From NCBI RefSeq assembly GCF_014385105.1, contig NZ_JACRTE010000002.1, positions 186,001 to 250,000 of the forward strand: 64,000 nucleotides of DNA. The letters run 5' to 3'. Origin of the DNA: Qingrenia yutianensis. Its GTDB lineage: Bacteria > Bacillota > Clostridia > UMGS1810. Below are positions 7,898 to 17,123 of this stretch, piece by piece. The notes beneath the pieces were generated by a model. It was not told the DNA's origin and did not search any database. It saw only the letters and a program-made list of their open reading frames with translations. The stretch's first letter is position 1. Every line of letters starts with the position of its first letter. The translations under genes were made by a program, and so were the position numbers.

Positions 7898-8963
7898 TTT
7901 TCTTCCTCCTTTTGAAATACTCGGTCACAAAGCTTATAAACGGCACTGCAAACGCAAAAACCGAAAAAACCCACGTCGCGGTGACATAAAACCGTGACAC
8001 CTCGTCGGTGCTTTTGAAAAATGACGTGATTATTACGATTATCACAATGAGAGACGGGATAAGCGCCTTAAAATCGGTGGAATTATATGTTTTTTTGAAT
8101 GAGTAAAGCGTGAAATAAAAGCTTGTTCCAAGGTACAGAAACGACGAATATATCCACAAAAGAAAGAAAATTCCCTCTGTGCGCTGAAAAAACATGTCCA
8201 TTTCGGTTGACGATGCGAGCTGTAAAAGGGGCATATTAAACATTTTCGACACGGGATACGGCACGCAGAGGTTGTATATAAACGTTGACGCAATAATTAC
8301 CGCCGACGAAATCAAAATCGCCTTAATCCCTACTTTTGCCGCGTCCTCCTTTTTTTCGAGATAGCTCGAAAGGAAGAACAAAAACAAAATTTCGTTATAC
8401 ATATAAACATTTTTAGCACCAAAAATTATACTTTTCGCACCACTGCCGAATATTGGAAACAGGTTTGACACGTCGGCGTTTTTGAGCGTTAACGCATATA
8501 AAATCACAAGCAGAGAAAGCATTGACACAAGGCACACCGAGCAGAATTTCGTCACCGTGTCAATGCCGTTATATGCGGTTACAAGCATTGTTACAACAAT
8601 AAACGCCATAACGTAAAATGCGTGTGAATTGGGGTATGCAATGGTTATTATCGCGTCGGAATACAGTTTTAACGACAGCGCGTTGTAGACCGTTGACAGT
8701 ATAAAAAACAGCGTTCCGATTATACTTTTCGCAAGTTTTCCAAACGAAAATTCCACCGACGAAAAAATATCGGGGCAACCTATTTTTTTATAGAAGAAAG
8801 ATATTGCAAGAAAAATCACAATGCCCGACACCGCGCACAAAATCGCCTCCATATATGCCGCCGAGCCTGAATTTTTCACAAAAATATTTATGTCGGAAAA
8901 CAAAATTTTCGACACAATCATAATTGTTAAAAGCCTTGATAAGTCCTTTGACGTAACCTTCAT
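7890..8963 (-). CDS. Spore germination receptor permease, GerB family
   Basis: 357 residues with about ten predicted membrane helices, the amino acid permease-like (APC superfamily) B subunit. In GerBA-type receptors this subunit binds the germinant. Conserved elements include SKDLSRLLTIMIVSKILF at the start and a last helix followed by a lysine/arginine tail (YFKRRKKNA). Neighbours on both sides are the A and C subunits. The germinant cannot be inferred from sequence. Confidence 0.93.
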   Translation of the reverse strand: MKVTSKDLSRLLTIMIVSKILFSDINIFVKNSGSAAYMEAILCAVSGIVIFLAISFFYKKIGCPDIFSSVEFSFGKLAKSIIGTLFFILSTVYNALSLKLYSDAIITIAYPNSHAFYVMAFIVVTMLVTAYNGIDTVTKFCSVCLVSMLSLLVILYALTLKNADVSNLFPIFGSGAKSIIFGAKNVYMYNEILFLFFLSSYLEKKEDAAKVGIKAILISSAVIIASTFIYNLCVPYPVSKMFNMPLLQLASSTEMDMFFQRTEGIFFLLWIYSSFLYLGTSFYFTLYSFKKTYNSTDFKALIPSLIVIIVIITSFFKSTDEVSRFYVTATWVFSVFAFAVPFISFVTEYFKRRKKNA

Positions 8964-8993
8964 TTTTTTGCCTTTCCGTCCGAAAAATCGAAC

Positions 8994-10595
8994 CTATCTT
9001 TTTTTGTATTTCCATTCGCGCGAGATTTTCGCCTGCTTGAATTCTTCCTCGGGTTTAAGATAATCGGGGCGCCGTTCTTTCTTCCACAACGGCACGGCAA
9101 ACAGCGATGCAAAAGCATTTTTACTGTTTTTCGGTGCGATTGGCGAGGTGTAGTTTACACCGAACGATTTAAGCGAGAACAGCACCGCGAGGTTTACAAA
9201 AAGCACAGTTAATATACCCAAAAATCCGCCGGCCGCCGCGCCGATTATATAAGCAAACCGCAGAAGGCGGAACGAAAACGCGAACGAATAACTCGGAATT
9301 ATAAACGAGCAAAGTCCCGTTATCGACACGATTATTATTGCAATAGGGCTTACAATGTTCGCCTCAACCGCCGCCTGTCCCAGAATAAGACCGCCCACAA
9401 TTCCGAGCGTCTGCCCTATCGGGTCGGGCACGCGCACGCCTGCCTCTTTTATCAGTTCAAATGAAATTTCCATCATAATTATCTCCACCGCCGACGGAAA
9501 CGGCACAAGATGACGCGCGTATTCCAGCGAGAAAAGTATGTTGGTCAAAATTAAATCCTGGTGATAATTTGTTATCGCAATGAACAGCGCGGACGCAAAA
9601 AGCGTGAGAAAAATCGCGAGCATACGTATAAGGCGAAGCATCACCGCGAAAGGATAACGCAGATATTCGTCCTCGGCGGTTTTGGTGAAATCCAGAAACG
9701 TTGCCGGCACGACAAGCACGTTCGGACTTCCGCTGACCACTATTGCCGCCCTGCCCTGCACCAGCGCTTTGCACACCCTGTCGGGGCGCTCGGTGGAGAA
9801 AATCTGCGGTGCGGGAACAAAAGAATTATCTTCAATATACTGCTCCAAATCGTGCGACGTAAAAATGTAATCAACGTTGATGTTTTCGCATCTGAACCGC
9901 ACCTCGTCGATAAGGTTTTTGTTTGTAACGCCTTTTATATAGGCGATTGACGCGCCTGTTTGGCTCTTTTTGCCCAGCGAAATACTCTCCATAACAAGGT
10001 TTGAATTTTTCACCGTTTTGCGGATAAGCGCGGTGTTTGTGCGGAGCATTTCGTTAAATCCCTCGTGCGGACCCAAAATCACCTTTTCGTTTTGGGGCAC
10101 GTCAACTCCCCTGTGCTCCCAGCCTTTTAAATCAATGGAAAATCCAACCTCGAGCGTGTCGACAAAAAGTGCGCACAAACCAAAGTTCACTTCGTCGCAA
10201 ATCGGCTTGATTTTGCTCATCACACTTATCTGATTTTGAGGCAGGAGCGCGCCGGTAATGATTTTATCCAGCGTTTCGCCCTTCGGGATAACGGAATTTT
10301 TAAGATACATAAACGGCTTTAAAACGCACTCATTCACGCTGTCGCCGTCGGCAAGACCGTCGCAGATTACAAAAAACGCGTTGTAGGATTTCGAACCGAC
10401 GAAAATTTTAAAGTCGCGCACCACAATATCGCCGTTGAGCGGAACGGAAAACGTTTCTTCAACGTACCGCTTGTTTTCGGCGATTTTTCGGCTTACCTTT
10501 TCCATATCGGTCTTATTTTCTGTGTTTTTGCCGTCGCTCTTGAGCTCAAATTCTGCTTTTTTGACGGGCGGTGAATACAAAAATATATTTTTCAA
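8994..10595 (-). CDS. Spore germination receptor subunit, GerA family
   Basis: 533 residues from a TTG at 10595 with GGGAG 9 bases upstream; no ATG is available. A soluble N-terminal half (residues 1-300) is followed by five or so membrane helices. The family core PFPSAVEIIMMEISFELI and PDPIGQTLGIVGGLILGQAA is intact. GerA subunits oligomerise and form the ion channel that opens when germinant binds. It is the first gene of the A-B-C-small protein operon, separated from gerB by 30 bp. Confidence 0.95.
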   Translation of the reverse strand: MKNIFLYSPPVKKAEFELKSDGKNTENKTDMEKVSRKIAENKRYVEETFSVPLNGDIVVRDFKIFVGSKSYNAFFVICDGLADGDSVNECVLKPFMYLKNSVIPKGETLDKIITGALLPQNQISVMSKIKPICDEVNFGLCALFVDTLEVGFSIDLKGWEHRGVDVPQNEKVILGPHEGFNEMLRTNTALIRKTVKNSNLVMESISLGKKSQTGASIAYIKGVTNKNLIDEVRFRCENINVDYIFTSHDLEQYIEDNSFVPAPQIFSTERPDRVCKALVQGRAAIVVSGSPNVLVVPATFLDFTKTAEDEYLRYPFAVMLRLIRMLAIFLTLFASALFIAITNYHQDLILTNILFSLEYARHLVPFPSAVEIIMMEISFELIKEAGVRVPDPIGQTLGIVGGLILGQAAVEANIVSPIAIIIVSITGLCSFIIPSYSFAFSFRLLRFAYIIGAAAGGFLGILTVLFVNLAVLFSLKSFGVNYTSPIAPKNSKNAFASLFAVPLWKKERRPDYLKPEEEFKQAKISREWKYKKR

Positions 10596-10621
10596 AATAA
10601 AAATCTCCCAATATTTTTTAA

Positions 10622-10651
10622 TATTATCGGAAGATTTGAAGAAAATTATTC
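10622..10651 (-). promoter_or_regulatory. Candidate sigma-G (forespore) promoter of the ger operon
   Basis: On the minus strand, GAATA (10651-10647), 18 bases, then GATAATA (10628-10622). Bacillus sigma-G sites read GHATR-N18-CATnHTA, so only the first base of the -10 differs. It lies about 27 bases before the gerA start, and ger operons are forespore expressed under sigma-G. No sigma-A site is visible in the same gap. Confidence 0.5.
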
Positions 10652-10666
10652 AATTTTTACAAGATA

Positions 10667-10954
10667 TTACACCAAATAGTCAATGCAAATTCTGTCGCAC
10701 ACAACCGAGTGAACAACTTTTTTAATTTCGATATGGAGCGGATTTGTCTGATACGCTTTCTCGTCCTCTGCGCTCTCAAAAACGGTGTAAAGCGTGATGT
10801 CAAAGTCACCGCCGTTTACGTTTTTGCCGACTTCAGCCTCTTTAAGACCGTCAACCTTGCCCAAAAGAGCCTTAAAACGCGAGTTTAAATCCGCCGCAAT
10901 TTCGTCCGCTTTCGATTTGTCGTTCAATTTCCAAAATATAATATGTTTCAGCAT
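10667..10954 (-). CDS. Dabb (stress-responsive A/B barrel) domain protein
   Basis: 95 residues, a single Dabb domain (ferredoxin-like alpha/beta barrel dimer). It starts with MLKHIIFWKL and contains FDITLYTVFESAEDEKAYQ and the closing HSVVCDRICIDY, all typical. Members serve as small stress proteins or cyclases; most bacterial ones have no known substrate. It stands alone upstream of the ger operon on the same strand and is unlikely to be part of it. Confidence 0.85.
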   Translation of the reverse strand: MLKHIIFWKLNDKSKADEIAADLNSRFKALLGKVDGLKEAEVGKNVNGGDFDITLYTVFESAEDEKAYQTNPLHIEIKKVVHSVVCDRICIDYLV

Positions 10955-11036
10955 TTTTTCGCCCTCATTTCATAAAGTATATATCTAAATTATACCAAAT
11001 TTTCACAAAATGTCAATGCGATTTTTTCGATAGGAC

Positions 11037-11065
11037 TTGTATTTTTCAAAAAAATAGTGTATAAT
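11037..11065 (+). promoter_or_regulatory. Sigma-A promoter of the M50 protease-scpAB-ytfJ operon
   Basis: TTGTAT (11037-11042), 17-base spacer, TATAAT (11060-11065). The predicted start is near 11072, only about 25 bases before the first gene. It probably drives the five closely spaced plus-strand genes up to the terminator at 14283. Confidence 0.75.
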
Positions 11066-11096
11066 TAACTAAATATAGCATTTGGAGGTGCATATT

Positions 11097-11762
11097 TTGT
11101 TCGGCAACTTATTAAACAGATTTTTAAGCCTTATTTTGACATTGCCTGCGGTTCTGCTCGCAATCAGCGTTCACGAAACCGCGCACGGCTATGCGGCATA
11201 TAAAATGGGCGACCCTACCGCGAAATACAGCGGACGGCTGTCGCTTAACCCTTTTGTACATTTTGACCTTATCGGATTTTTGTGTATGCTCTTTTTCCAC
11301 TTCGGCTGGGCGCGCCCCGTGCCGATTAACCCCGACAACTTCAAAAACCGCAGAAAAGGCGTAATATTGGTAAGCCTTGCAGGTCCGGTTTCAAACCTTG
11401 CAATGGCAATAATCAGCGCAATTCTTTTGGGTATTGCGGGAAAATTCGTCGGTTTTGCGGCGCTTTTTTCAAACGTGACATCGCTCAAGGGCTTGAACGT
11501 TTTGGTGGTTATGCTCTACTACTGCATAGTCATAAACGTGGGACTTATGATTTTCAACCTTATCCCCATTCCGCCTCTGGACGGCTCGCGTGTGCTGACC
11601 GAATTTCTGCCCGGCAGAATAAAATATAAATTTTATCAGTACGAACGATATTCGTTTTTGGTATTGTTACTCATAATTTACACAGGTATTCTCGACCCGA
11701 TTTTAAACGGTCTTACAAGCCTTATTATGCAGCCGATACTAAACCTTGTAAACTTTATTTAG
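11097..11762 (+). CDS. Site-2 protease family membrane metalloprotease (M50)
   Basis: About 221 residues from the TTG at 11097, chosen because GGAGGTG at 11084-11090 lies 6-7 bases upstream; an apparent earlier start would use the ribosome site itself as codons. The zinc motif HETAH (residues 26-30) and the second ligand segment NLIPIPPLDGSRVL are present, with five or so membrane helices. This short, PDZ-less, ywhC-like type is common in Firmicutes next to scpA. Substrates are unknown. The scpA ribosome site overlaps its TAG stop. Confidence 0.92.
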   Translation: MFGNLLNRFLSLILTLPAVLLAISVHETAHGYAAYKMGDPTAKYSGRLSLNPFVHFDLIGFLCMLFFHFGWARPVPINPDNFKNRRKGVILVSLAGPVSNLAMAIISAILLGIAGKFVGFAALFSNVTSLKGLNVLVVMLYYCIVINVGLMIFNLIPIPPLDGSRVLTEFLPGRIKYKFYQYERYSFLVLLLIIYTGILDPILNGLTSLIMQPILNLVNFI

Positions 11763-11771
11763 GAGAATTTT

Positions 11772-12527
11772 GTGGACGATAAATTATCCTTTAAGCTTCA
11801 AACCTTTGAGGGTCCTTTGGATTTGTTGCTTCATCTTATAAAAAAGAATAAAGTGAGCGTTTATGATATTCCGATTGTCGAAATCACCGAGCAGTATCTT
11901 GATTATCTTAACAAAATGGAGGAATTCGACCTTGAAATTTCGTCGGAATTTTTGTATATGGCATCGGAGCTTTTGCTGATAAAGTCGAAAATGCTCCTTC
12001 CGCGCCACGAGGAGGAAGAAGAGGATCCTCGTCAAAACCTTGCGGACAGGCTCATTGAATACGAAAAAATCAAAAAGGCGAAAGAAAAGCTTGAAAAAAT
12101 GCAGTTTCAGGGGTATCTTTCGTTTTACAAGCTCCCCACGCTCCCCGAAAAGGAGAACAAACCGAAACGCATTGAACATATAGACATTGAAAAGCTGACT
12201 GAGGCTTTTATGACGGTAATCGAGAAAACCGAGCGCAAAATGCCTCCTCCGAAAGAAAAATTCGAGGGCATTGTGGCGCACGTCACAGTGAGCGTTGAGG
12301 ACAAAACCGCGCATTATCTCAAAAGCATCAAAAAGGGCGAAAGCCGAAGTTTTGAAGATATGTTTGACAGCATAGAAAGCCGAAGTGAGGCGGTTTCCGC
12401 ATTTCTTGCAATTCTCGAGCTTATGCGCTCGGGCGTTTTTTCGTCATATGAAGAGGACGGAAAAATTTTTATAAAACGTACCGAAGTTGATATAAATACC
12501 GAAGAAATTGACAACAATTACTTATAG
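11772..12527 (+). CDS. scpA: Segregation and condensation protein A
   Basis: 251 residues, GTG start with AGGAG 6 bases upstream. It begins with the kleisin N-terminal signature KLQTFEGPLDLLLHLIKKNK and ends in a winged-helix domain. ScpA bridges the SMC heads and, with ScpB, forms the Smc-ScpAB condensin that organises and segregates the chromosome. scpB follows after 9 bp. Confidence 0.97.
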   Translation: MDDKLSFKLQTFEGPLDLLLHLIKKNKVSVYDIPIVEITEQYLDYLNKMEEFDLEISSEFLYMASELLLIKSKMLLPRHEEEEEDPRQNLADRLIEYEKIKKAKEKLEKMQFQGYLSFYKLPTLPEKENKPKRIEHIDIEKLTEAFMTVIEKTERKMPPPKEKFEGIVAHVTVSVEDKTAHYLKSIKKGESRSFEDMFDSIESRSEAVSAFLAILELMRSGVFSSYEEDGKIFIKRTEVDINTEEIDNNYL

Positions 12528-12536
12528 AGGTTAAAT

Positions 12537-13172
12537 ATGGAAGAAGAAAAAGTTAAAGCGGTGATAGAGAGCATACTCTTTGCAATGGGCGAATCGGTGC
12601 CGATCGACAGGATTTGCGAGGCGCTTGAAATCGACAGAAAAAATGCCGAAATCATTATGGAAAAAATGCAGTCGGAATATGAAAACGACCAATCGCGCGG
12701 AATAAAAATTCTGCGTCTTGAAGACAGCTTTCAGCTTTGCACCAAAACCGAATATTACGGCTATATCCGCACGGTTGCCGAGAAAAAAAGCAAGGTCAGC
12801 CTGTCGAATGCCGCGCTTGAGGTTTTGAGCATTGTGGCATACAATCAGCCGGTAACGCGAAGCAGTATCGAATTTATCCGCGGTGTAAACAGCGACGGCT
12901 CGCTTTCAAAGCTTGTTGAACTGGGACTCGTTGAGGAAAAAGGCAGGCTCGACGCACCCGGCAGACCGATTTTGTTCGGTACAACAGAGGAATTTTTGCG
13001 TTGCTTCGGTTTAACCTCATTAAGCAGTCTGCCTGCCGTGGACAACCCCAATGACATAATAATTCAGCAGGAATTTGACATTGACTCGGCACAAAACGGC
13101 GAAAACGCAGAAAACACAGCACAGGAAATCCACACCGATGCCGATGCCGGAAATGCCGAACAAAACATTTAA
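12537..13172 (+). CDS. scpB: Segregation and condensation protein B
   Basis: 211 residues with two winged-helix domains (about 1-80 and 85-165). ALEVLSIVAYNQPVTRSSIE and RGVNSDGSLSKL are highly conserved ScpB sequences. The last 40 residues are low-complexity and acidic (NGENAENTAQE region). It dimerises and binds the middle of ScpA. Confidence 0.97.
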   Translation: MEEEKVKAVIESILFAMGESVPIDRICEALEIDRKNAEIIMEKMQSEYENDQSRGIKILRLEDSFQLCTKTEYYGYIRTVAEKKSKVSLSNAALEVLSIVAYNQPVTRSSIEFIRGVNSDGSLSKLVELGLVEEKGRLDAPGRPILFGTTEEFLRCFGLTSLSSLPAVDNPNDIIIQQEFDIDSAQNGENAENTAQEIHTDADAGNAEQNI

Positions 13173-13184
13173 GGCGGTGCGCAT

Positions 13185-13826
13185 ATGAAAATTTTGCTTA
13201 TTTGCCTTGCCGTACTTTCGGTTTTGATTTTATTTTTGCTTTTTATAAGGCTTAATTTTTACTTCGAGGGTTACTTCAACAACGAGAGCAAAAACTTTAT
13301 GCTGCGGTTTTATGTTTTCACAAAAAAGCTTGGTTTTAACATAAAATTTAAAGAAACAAAAAAGGAAAAAGAGAAAAAAGAAGCCGGAAAGGCCGAGGGC
13401 AAGGACAGTTTTATCGACAAGGCAAAGCGTGTCAAAAATAACATAAACATCTTGAAAAACACGTTTTCCGCATCGAAAGGACATATAAAAAAGTCAATCA
13501 CTGTAAAATACGTCAATTTTAGTATGGATTTCGGTCTTGGCGACGCGGCGCTGACGGGGATTTCGACGGGCGTTTTGTGGGGCGTGATTTACTCCGCTTT
13601 TGCACTTGTCTGCAAGCTTTTCACCGTGAAAGAGCACAAATTTTCAATCGACCCGATTTTCAACAAAAACATTATGAAAATAAACCTCGGCGGCGTGGTT
13701 TACACGCGTTTGGTTGATATTTTGGCGGCGGCAATCATTATTTTCAGGAATTACTCAAAAGCGAAAAAGCTTTTTGAAGAATATAAACCCGAAATTTCGG
13801 ACAAAAAAATAAAAGATTATAAATAA
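13185..13826 (+). CDS. DUF2953 domain membrane protein
   Basis: 213 residues. One N-terminal membrane helix (residues 2-21) is followed by a lysine/glutamate-rich segment (KETKKEKEKKEAGKAEGKD) and the DUF2953 core with DFGLGDAALTGISTGVLWG. Function is unknown, but the gene is conserved between scpB and ytfJ in spore-forming Firmicutes, so a sporulation or envelope role is plausible. Confidence 0.85.
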   Translation: MKILLICLAVLSVLILFLLFIRLNFYFEGYFNNESKNFMLRFYVFTKKLGFNIKFKETKKEKEKKEAGKAEGKDSFIDKAKRVKNNINILKNTFSASKGHIKKSITVKYVNFSMDFGLGDAALTGISTGVLWGVIYSAFALVCKLFTVKEHKFSIDPIFNKNIMKINLGGVVYTRLVDILAAAIIIFRNYSKAKKLFEEYKPEISDKKIKDYK

Positions 13827-13838
13827 GGCGGTGTTTTT

Positions 13839-14282
13839 ATGAACCCAATCGAAGGTTTGCTCAATGTATCAATGGAAAAAATCAAGGCTATGGTAGACGT
13901 TAACACAATCGTCGGCGACCCGGTTACAACCGCCGACGGCACAACGGTTATCCCCGTTTCAAAGGTGTCGTTCGGATTTGGCGCGGGCGGTTCGGAATTT
14001 GCACAGGATTTAAAGGATAATCCCGAAGCTGACGGCAAAATGTTCGGCGGCGGAGCAGGAAGCGGTGTGTCAATAAACCCAATCGCGTTTTTGGTTATCG
14101 GCAAAGAAAGCGTACGTATCCTGCCTATTACAAACAGCGTAACCACTGCGGACAGAATTATTGATGCCGTTCCCGATATTTTGAACAAGGTTAACGGATT
14201 TATCAAGAATTTCAAGTCGAAAGATGATGATGAAGTTGTTATAAAAGAAGAAACGGTTGTAAAAGAAGATACCGAAGAATAG
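13839..14282 (+). CDS. ytfJ: Sporulation protein YtfJ (GerW family)
   Basis: 147 residues. It contains the family's VGDPVTTADGTTVIPVSKVS and the glycine-rich FGFGAGGSEF, FGGGAGSGV and SINPIAFLVI segments. In Bacillus, YtfJ/GerW is a forespore protein needed for a normal germination response. The C-terminal 25 residues are strongly charged (KSKDDDEVVIKEET). It is the last gene of the operon, ended by the terminator at 14283. Confidence 0.95.
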   Translation: MNPIEGLLNVSMEKIKAMVDVNTIVGDPVTTADGTTVIPVSKVSFGFGAGGSEFAQDLKDNPEADGKMFGGGAGSGVSINPIAFLVIGKESVRILPITNSVTTADRIIDAVPDILNKVNGFIKNFKSKDDDEVVIKEETVVKEDTEE

Positions 14283-14314
14283 AAAAACGGAGCGGTTTAA
14301 ACCGCTCCGTTTTT
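14283..14314. terminator. Bidirectional terminator between convergent operons
   Basis: A perfect 32-base palindrome, AAAAACGGAGCGGTTT and its complement, with A/T tracts at both ends. It can end ytfJ on the plus strand and the ABC transporter operon on the minus strand. Confidence 0.93.
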
Positions 14315-14327
14315 TATTATCTTGTTT

Positions 14328-15101
14328 TCAATTTCCGCATTCTATGCTTATTTCGTTAAACACCGTCAAAAGGTCGGCAATAGTCTTATTTTTCTTTTCG
14401 TCACCGCTTATATCAAGATGAATATTTCCTTCGTGCATCATAATGCATCTGTCCGAATAATCAATCGCATAGCGCAGATTATGCGTAACCATAAGCGTTG
14501 TAATTTTTTTCTCGGTCACAACCTTTTCGGTAAGTCCCATCACTATGTCGCTGGACTTCGGGTCGAGTGCCGCGGTGTGCTCATCAAGAAGAAGAATGTC
14601 GGGCTTAACCATAGTCGCCATAATAAGCGCCAAAGCCTGCCTCTGACCGCCCGAGAGCGTCCGCGTTTTTGTGTCCATTCTGTCCTCAAGTCCAAGCCCC
14701 AAAAGTTCAAGCTGTGAACGGTAAAAATCCTTGCGTTTATGATTTAATCCGCCGGTGAGGTTATACGGTTTAAGTTTATTGTCCGCGATTGACATATTTT
14801 CAAAAATTGTCATCGACGGGCAGGTGCCGAGCGACGGATCCTGAAAAACGCGCGCGATATTTTTTGCGCGTTTGTAATTTTTAAGCTTTGTAACGTCCTT
14901 TCCGCCGACGAAAACCTTGCCGTCATCGGGCATAAGGTTTCCCGAAACGATATTTAAAAGCGTGGTTTTTCCCGAGCCGTTACTGCCCACAACCGACACA
15001 AATTCGTCTTTCGCAACCGAAAGCGAAAACCCGTCGAAAAGCACTTTTTCGTTGATTGTATTTTTGTTGAAGGTTTGACAAATATTTTCGAGTTTAAGCA
15101 T
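14328..15101 (-). CDS. ABC transporter ATP-binding protein (TrpZ-like)
   Basis: About 257 residues from the ATG at 15101, chosen for its GGGGCGG site; an upstream start at 15134 has none. Walker A GSNGSGKTT, signature LSGGQRQALAL and Walker B ILLLDEHTAALD are intact, so it should hydrolyse ATP. It overlaps the permease gene by 8 bp. With the permease and binding protein it forms an importer of the family annotated as tryptophan/tyrosine transporters (TrpXYZ of streptococci). Confidence 0.92.
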   Translation of the reverse strand: MLKLENICQTFNKNTINEKVLFDGFSLSVAKDEFVSVVGSNGSGKTTLLNIVSGNLMPDDGKVFVGGKDVTKLKNYKRAKNIARVFQDPSLGTCPSMTIFENMSIADNKLKPYNLTGGLNHKRKDFYRSQLELLGLGLEDRMDTKTRTLSGGQRQALALIMATMVKPDILLLDEHTAALDPKSSDIVMGLTEKVVTEKKITTLMVTHNLRYAIDYSDRCIMMHEGNIHLDISGDEKKNKTIADLLTVFNEISIECGN

Positions 15102-15993
15102 TTTTTGCCGCCCCTTTCTTTTTTGAAATATCACTGAAAACGAGAGTTAAAACAAACAGAACCGTCACAACAAGGTTCATATCGGACGACTGCAAACCGG
15201 AGCTGATTGCAAGCGTAATGCACGCTTTATACACAATCATACCCACCAAAACGCCTGTCGTCACACGCAAAAACTTCATTTTTGAGAATACCGTTGTGCC
15301 GATTATAACCGCGGCAAGTCCCATAACGAGCATACCCGTACCGCTTGAAATATCGAACTGTGTGCTTCTTTGGCTGTATATCGCACCTGCAAGTGCAACA
15401 AGGCCGTTGCATATCGCAAGACCGATTATTTTAACTTTTCCGGGGTCCTCGGCAAGCGTAATTACAAGCGCCTCGTTTGAGCCTACGCTTTTGAGCAGAA
15501 ATCCCGATTTTGTGCCGAGATACCAATCCAGCACGTATTTTACAATCACCGCAATCACAAACACCGTCAAAAGCGCGGTGTACGGCTTATATGCGGGCGG
15601 CATATTTGGGAAAAGCGAATTTACGGTTGAAAACACCGTGCTTTCGCCCATAAAAAATTCATTCGGTTTGCCGACAATTCGGTAATTCACCGAATAGAGC
15701 AGTGTCATTGTGAGAATACCGCTTAAAAGGTCTTTAATTTTGAGTTTAACGTGAAAAAATCCCGTCAGCATACCTGCAAGCGTTCCCGAAACAAACGCAC
15801 CCAAAAGACCGAGCCACGGGTTTACACCCGAAAGTATCAGTTTTGTAGAAACCGCCGCGCCGAGCGGAAATGTTCCGTCAACCGAAAGGTCGGGAAAGTC
15901 CAAAATTTTATATGTAATGTAAATTCCCAGCGCCATTATTCCGAATATAAAGCCTTGTTCCAAAATTCCCGAGGCTATTGATAAAATTCCCAT
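15094..15993 (-). CDS. ABC transporter permease (TrpY-like)
   Basis: 299 residues with about eight to ten membrane helices. DFPDLSVDGTFPLGAAVS near residue 33 and the LAICNGLVALAGAI stretch are typical of the branched-chain/sugar-type permease family used with PF04392-type binding proteins. One permease gene is seen, so it would act as a homodimer. The binding protein gene lies 64 bp upstream. Confidence 0.9.
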   Translation of the reverse strand: MGILSIASGILEQGFIFGIMALGIYITYKILDFPDLSVDGTFPLGAAVSTKLILSGVNPWLGLLGAFVSGTLAGMLTGFFHVKLKIKDLLSGILTMTLLYSVNYRIVGKPNEFFMGESTVFSTVNSLFPNMPPAYKPYTALLTVFVIAVIVKYVLDWYLGTKSGFLLKSVGSNEALVITLAEDPGKVKIIGLAICNGLVALAGAIYSQRSTQFDISSGTGMLVMGLAAVIIGTTVFSKMKFLRVTTGVLVGMIVYKACITLAISSGLQSSDMNLVVTVLFVLTLVFSDISKKKGAAKNA

Positions 15994-16022
15994 TTTAATC
16001 TCCCGTTTAATATCAAGATAAT

Positions 16023-16047
16023 CCGCCGTAAGTTTTCCTCACGGCGG
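16023..16047 (-). other. Intercistronic stem-loop between the binding protein and permease genes
   Basis: CCGCCGT (16023-16029) pairs with ACGGCGG (16041-16047). There is no long T tract in either direction. Such hairpins behind binding-protein genes often protect the upstream message and lower expression of the permease; that role is inferred. Confidence 0.5.
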
Positions 16048-16057
16048 AAATTTTAAA

Positions 16058-17074
16058 TTATTTTGCTTTTGCAAGCGTTTCTGCACTGATTGTAATTCCG
16101 AGTGCCTTTGCCGCGTCCTCGTTGAAAGTATATTTTGTTTCTTTCAGTGTTTCAAACGGAATTGTGTCAATCTTTGTGCCTTTGAGCACTTTAGCCGCCA
16201 TCTCGCCTGCCTGAACGCCGAGTTTTACATAATCAAGACCGGCAGATGCAACACATCCGTTTTTAACCTGTTCTTCCTCCGAACCGAAAACGGGGATTTT
16301 CGCCGCGTTTGCTTTTTCCAAAACAACGCCGAGCGCCGCAACAACCGTGTTATCGGTGAGGTTTGAAATGCAGTCAACCTGTGTTAAGATAACGTCCATA
16401 ACCTGCGGAATTTCAGCCTGTTTTGTGATACCTTTGTCAACAATTTCAAAACCGTAAGTCGGTGCAAGTTTTTTGTATTCCTCAATGGTACTTACCGAGT
16501 TTGCCTCGCCCGTGGTGTAGATAATTCCGATTTTTTTAGCGTCGGGCAAAATCTCGCGGATAAGCTTTAACTGGTCCTCAACAGGAAGCTTGTCGCTTAT
16601 ACCTGTTATACCCGGAAGTGCTTCGGTTTCCGATTTTGCAAGTTTAGCCGCAACCGGGTCGGAAATCGCATTGAATATAACCGGGATATTTTTCTCTGCG
16701 CAAGATGCGTACAAGGCCTGTGCGGACGGTGTTGCAATACCGCAAACCAAATCTTTGCCTGCGCTTGCGAATGTCTGTGCAATCTGCGTTGCCTTCGACA
16801 TTTCCGCCTGTGCGTTTACAGTTTCAATTTCGATGTTTTCGCCCTCTTTAAATCCCTCGTTTGCAAGTCCCTGAATAAATCCCTCACGGCAGTTATCAAG
16901 CGACGGGTGGTCGGCATACTGTGTTACACCGATTTTGTAGACCTTATCGTTTTTCTCCACGCCTGTTTCGCCGGTCTGATTTGCACCGCAGCCGGTAAAC
17001 AAAAGCGCCGCCGTACAAACGACACCCACTGCCGACAAAAATTTCTTTCTCATTGTTCCGTTTGTTTTTTTCAT
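16058..17074 (-). CDS. ABC transporter substrate-binding lipoprotein, TrpX-like (PF04392 type)
   Basis: 338 residues with a lipoprotein signal ending LLFTGC. The mature part has KIGVTQYADHPSLDNCREGF, VCGIATPSAQALY, PVIFNAISDPVAA and IGIIYTTGEANS, all characteristic of the ABC_sub_bind family whose streptococcal member TrpX binds tryptophan. It would capture substrate on the outer face of the membrane. It is the first gene of the operon, behind a 168-base leader with NAG repeats and a terminator. The aromatic amino acid substrate is inferred from the family and supported by the leader; other ligands remain possible. Confidence 0.85.
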   Translation of the reverse strand: MKKTNGTMRKKFLSAVGVVCTAALLFTGCGANQTGETGVEKNDKVYKIGVTQYADHPSLDNCREGFIQGLANEGFKEGENIEIETVNAQAEMSKATQIAQTFASAGKDLVCGIATPSAQALYASCAEKNIPVIFNAISDPVAAKLAKSETEALPGITGISDKLPVEDQLKLIREILPDAKKIGIIYTTGEANSVSTIEEYKKLAPTYGFEIVDKGITKQAEIPQVMDVILTQVDCISNLTDNTVVAALGVVLEKANAAKIPVFGSEEEQVKNGCVASAGLDYVKLGVQAGEMAAKVLKGTKIDTIPFETLKETKYTFNEDAAKALGITISAETLAKAK

Positions 17075-17123
17075 TGTAAATCTACCCCTTTTTAAATTTG
17101 TTTAGGATTTACATTTGAAAGTT

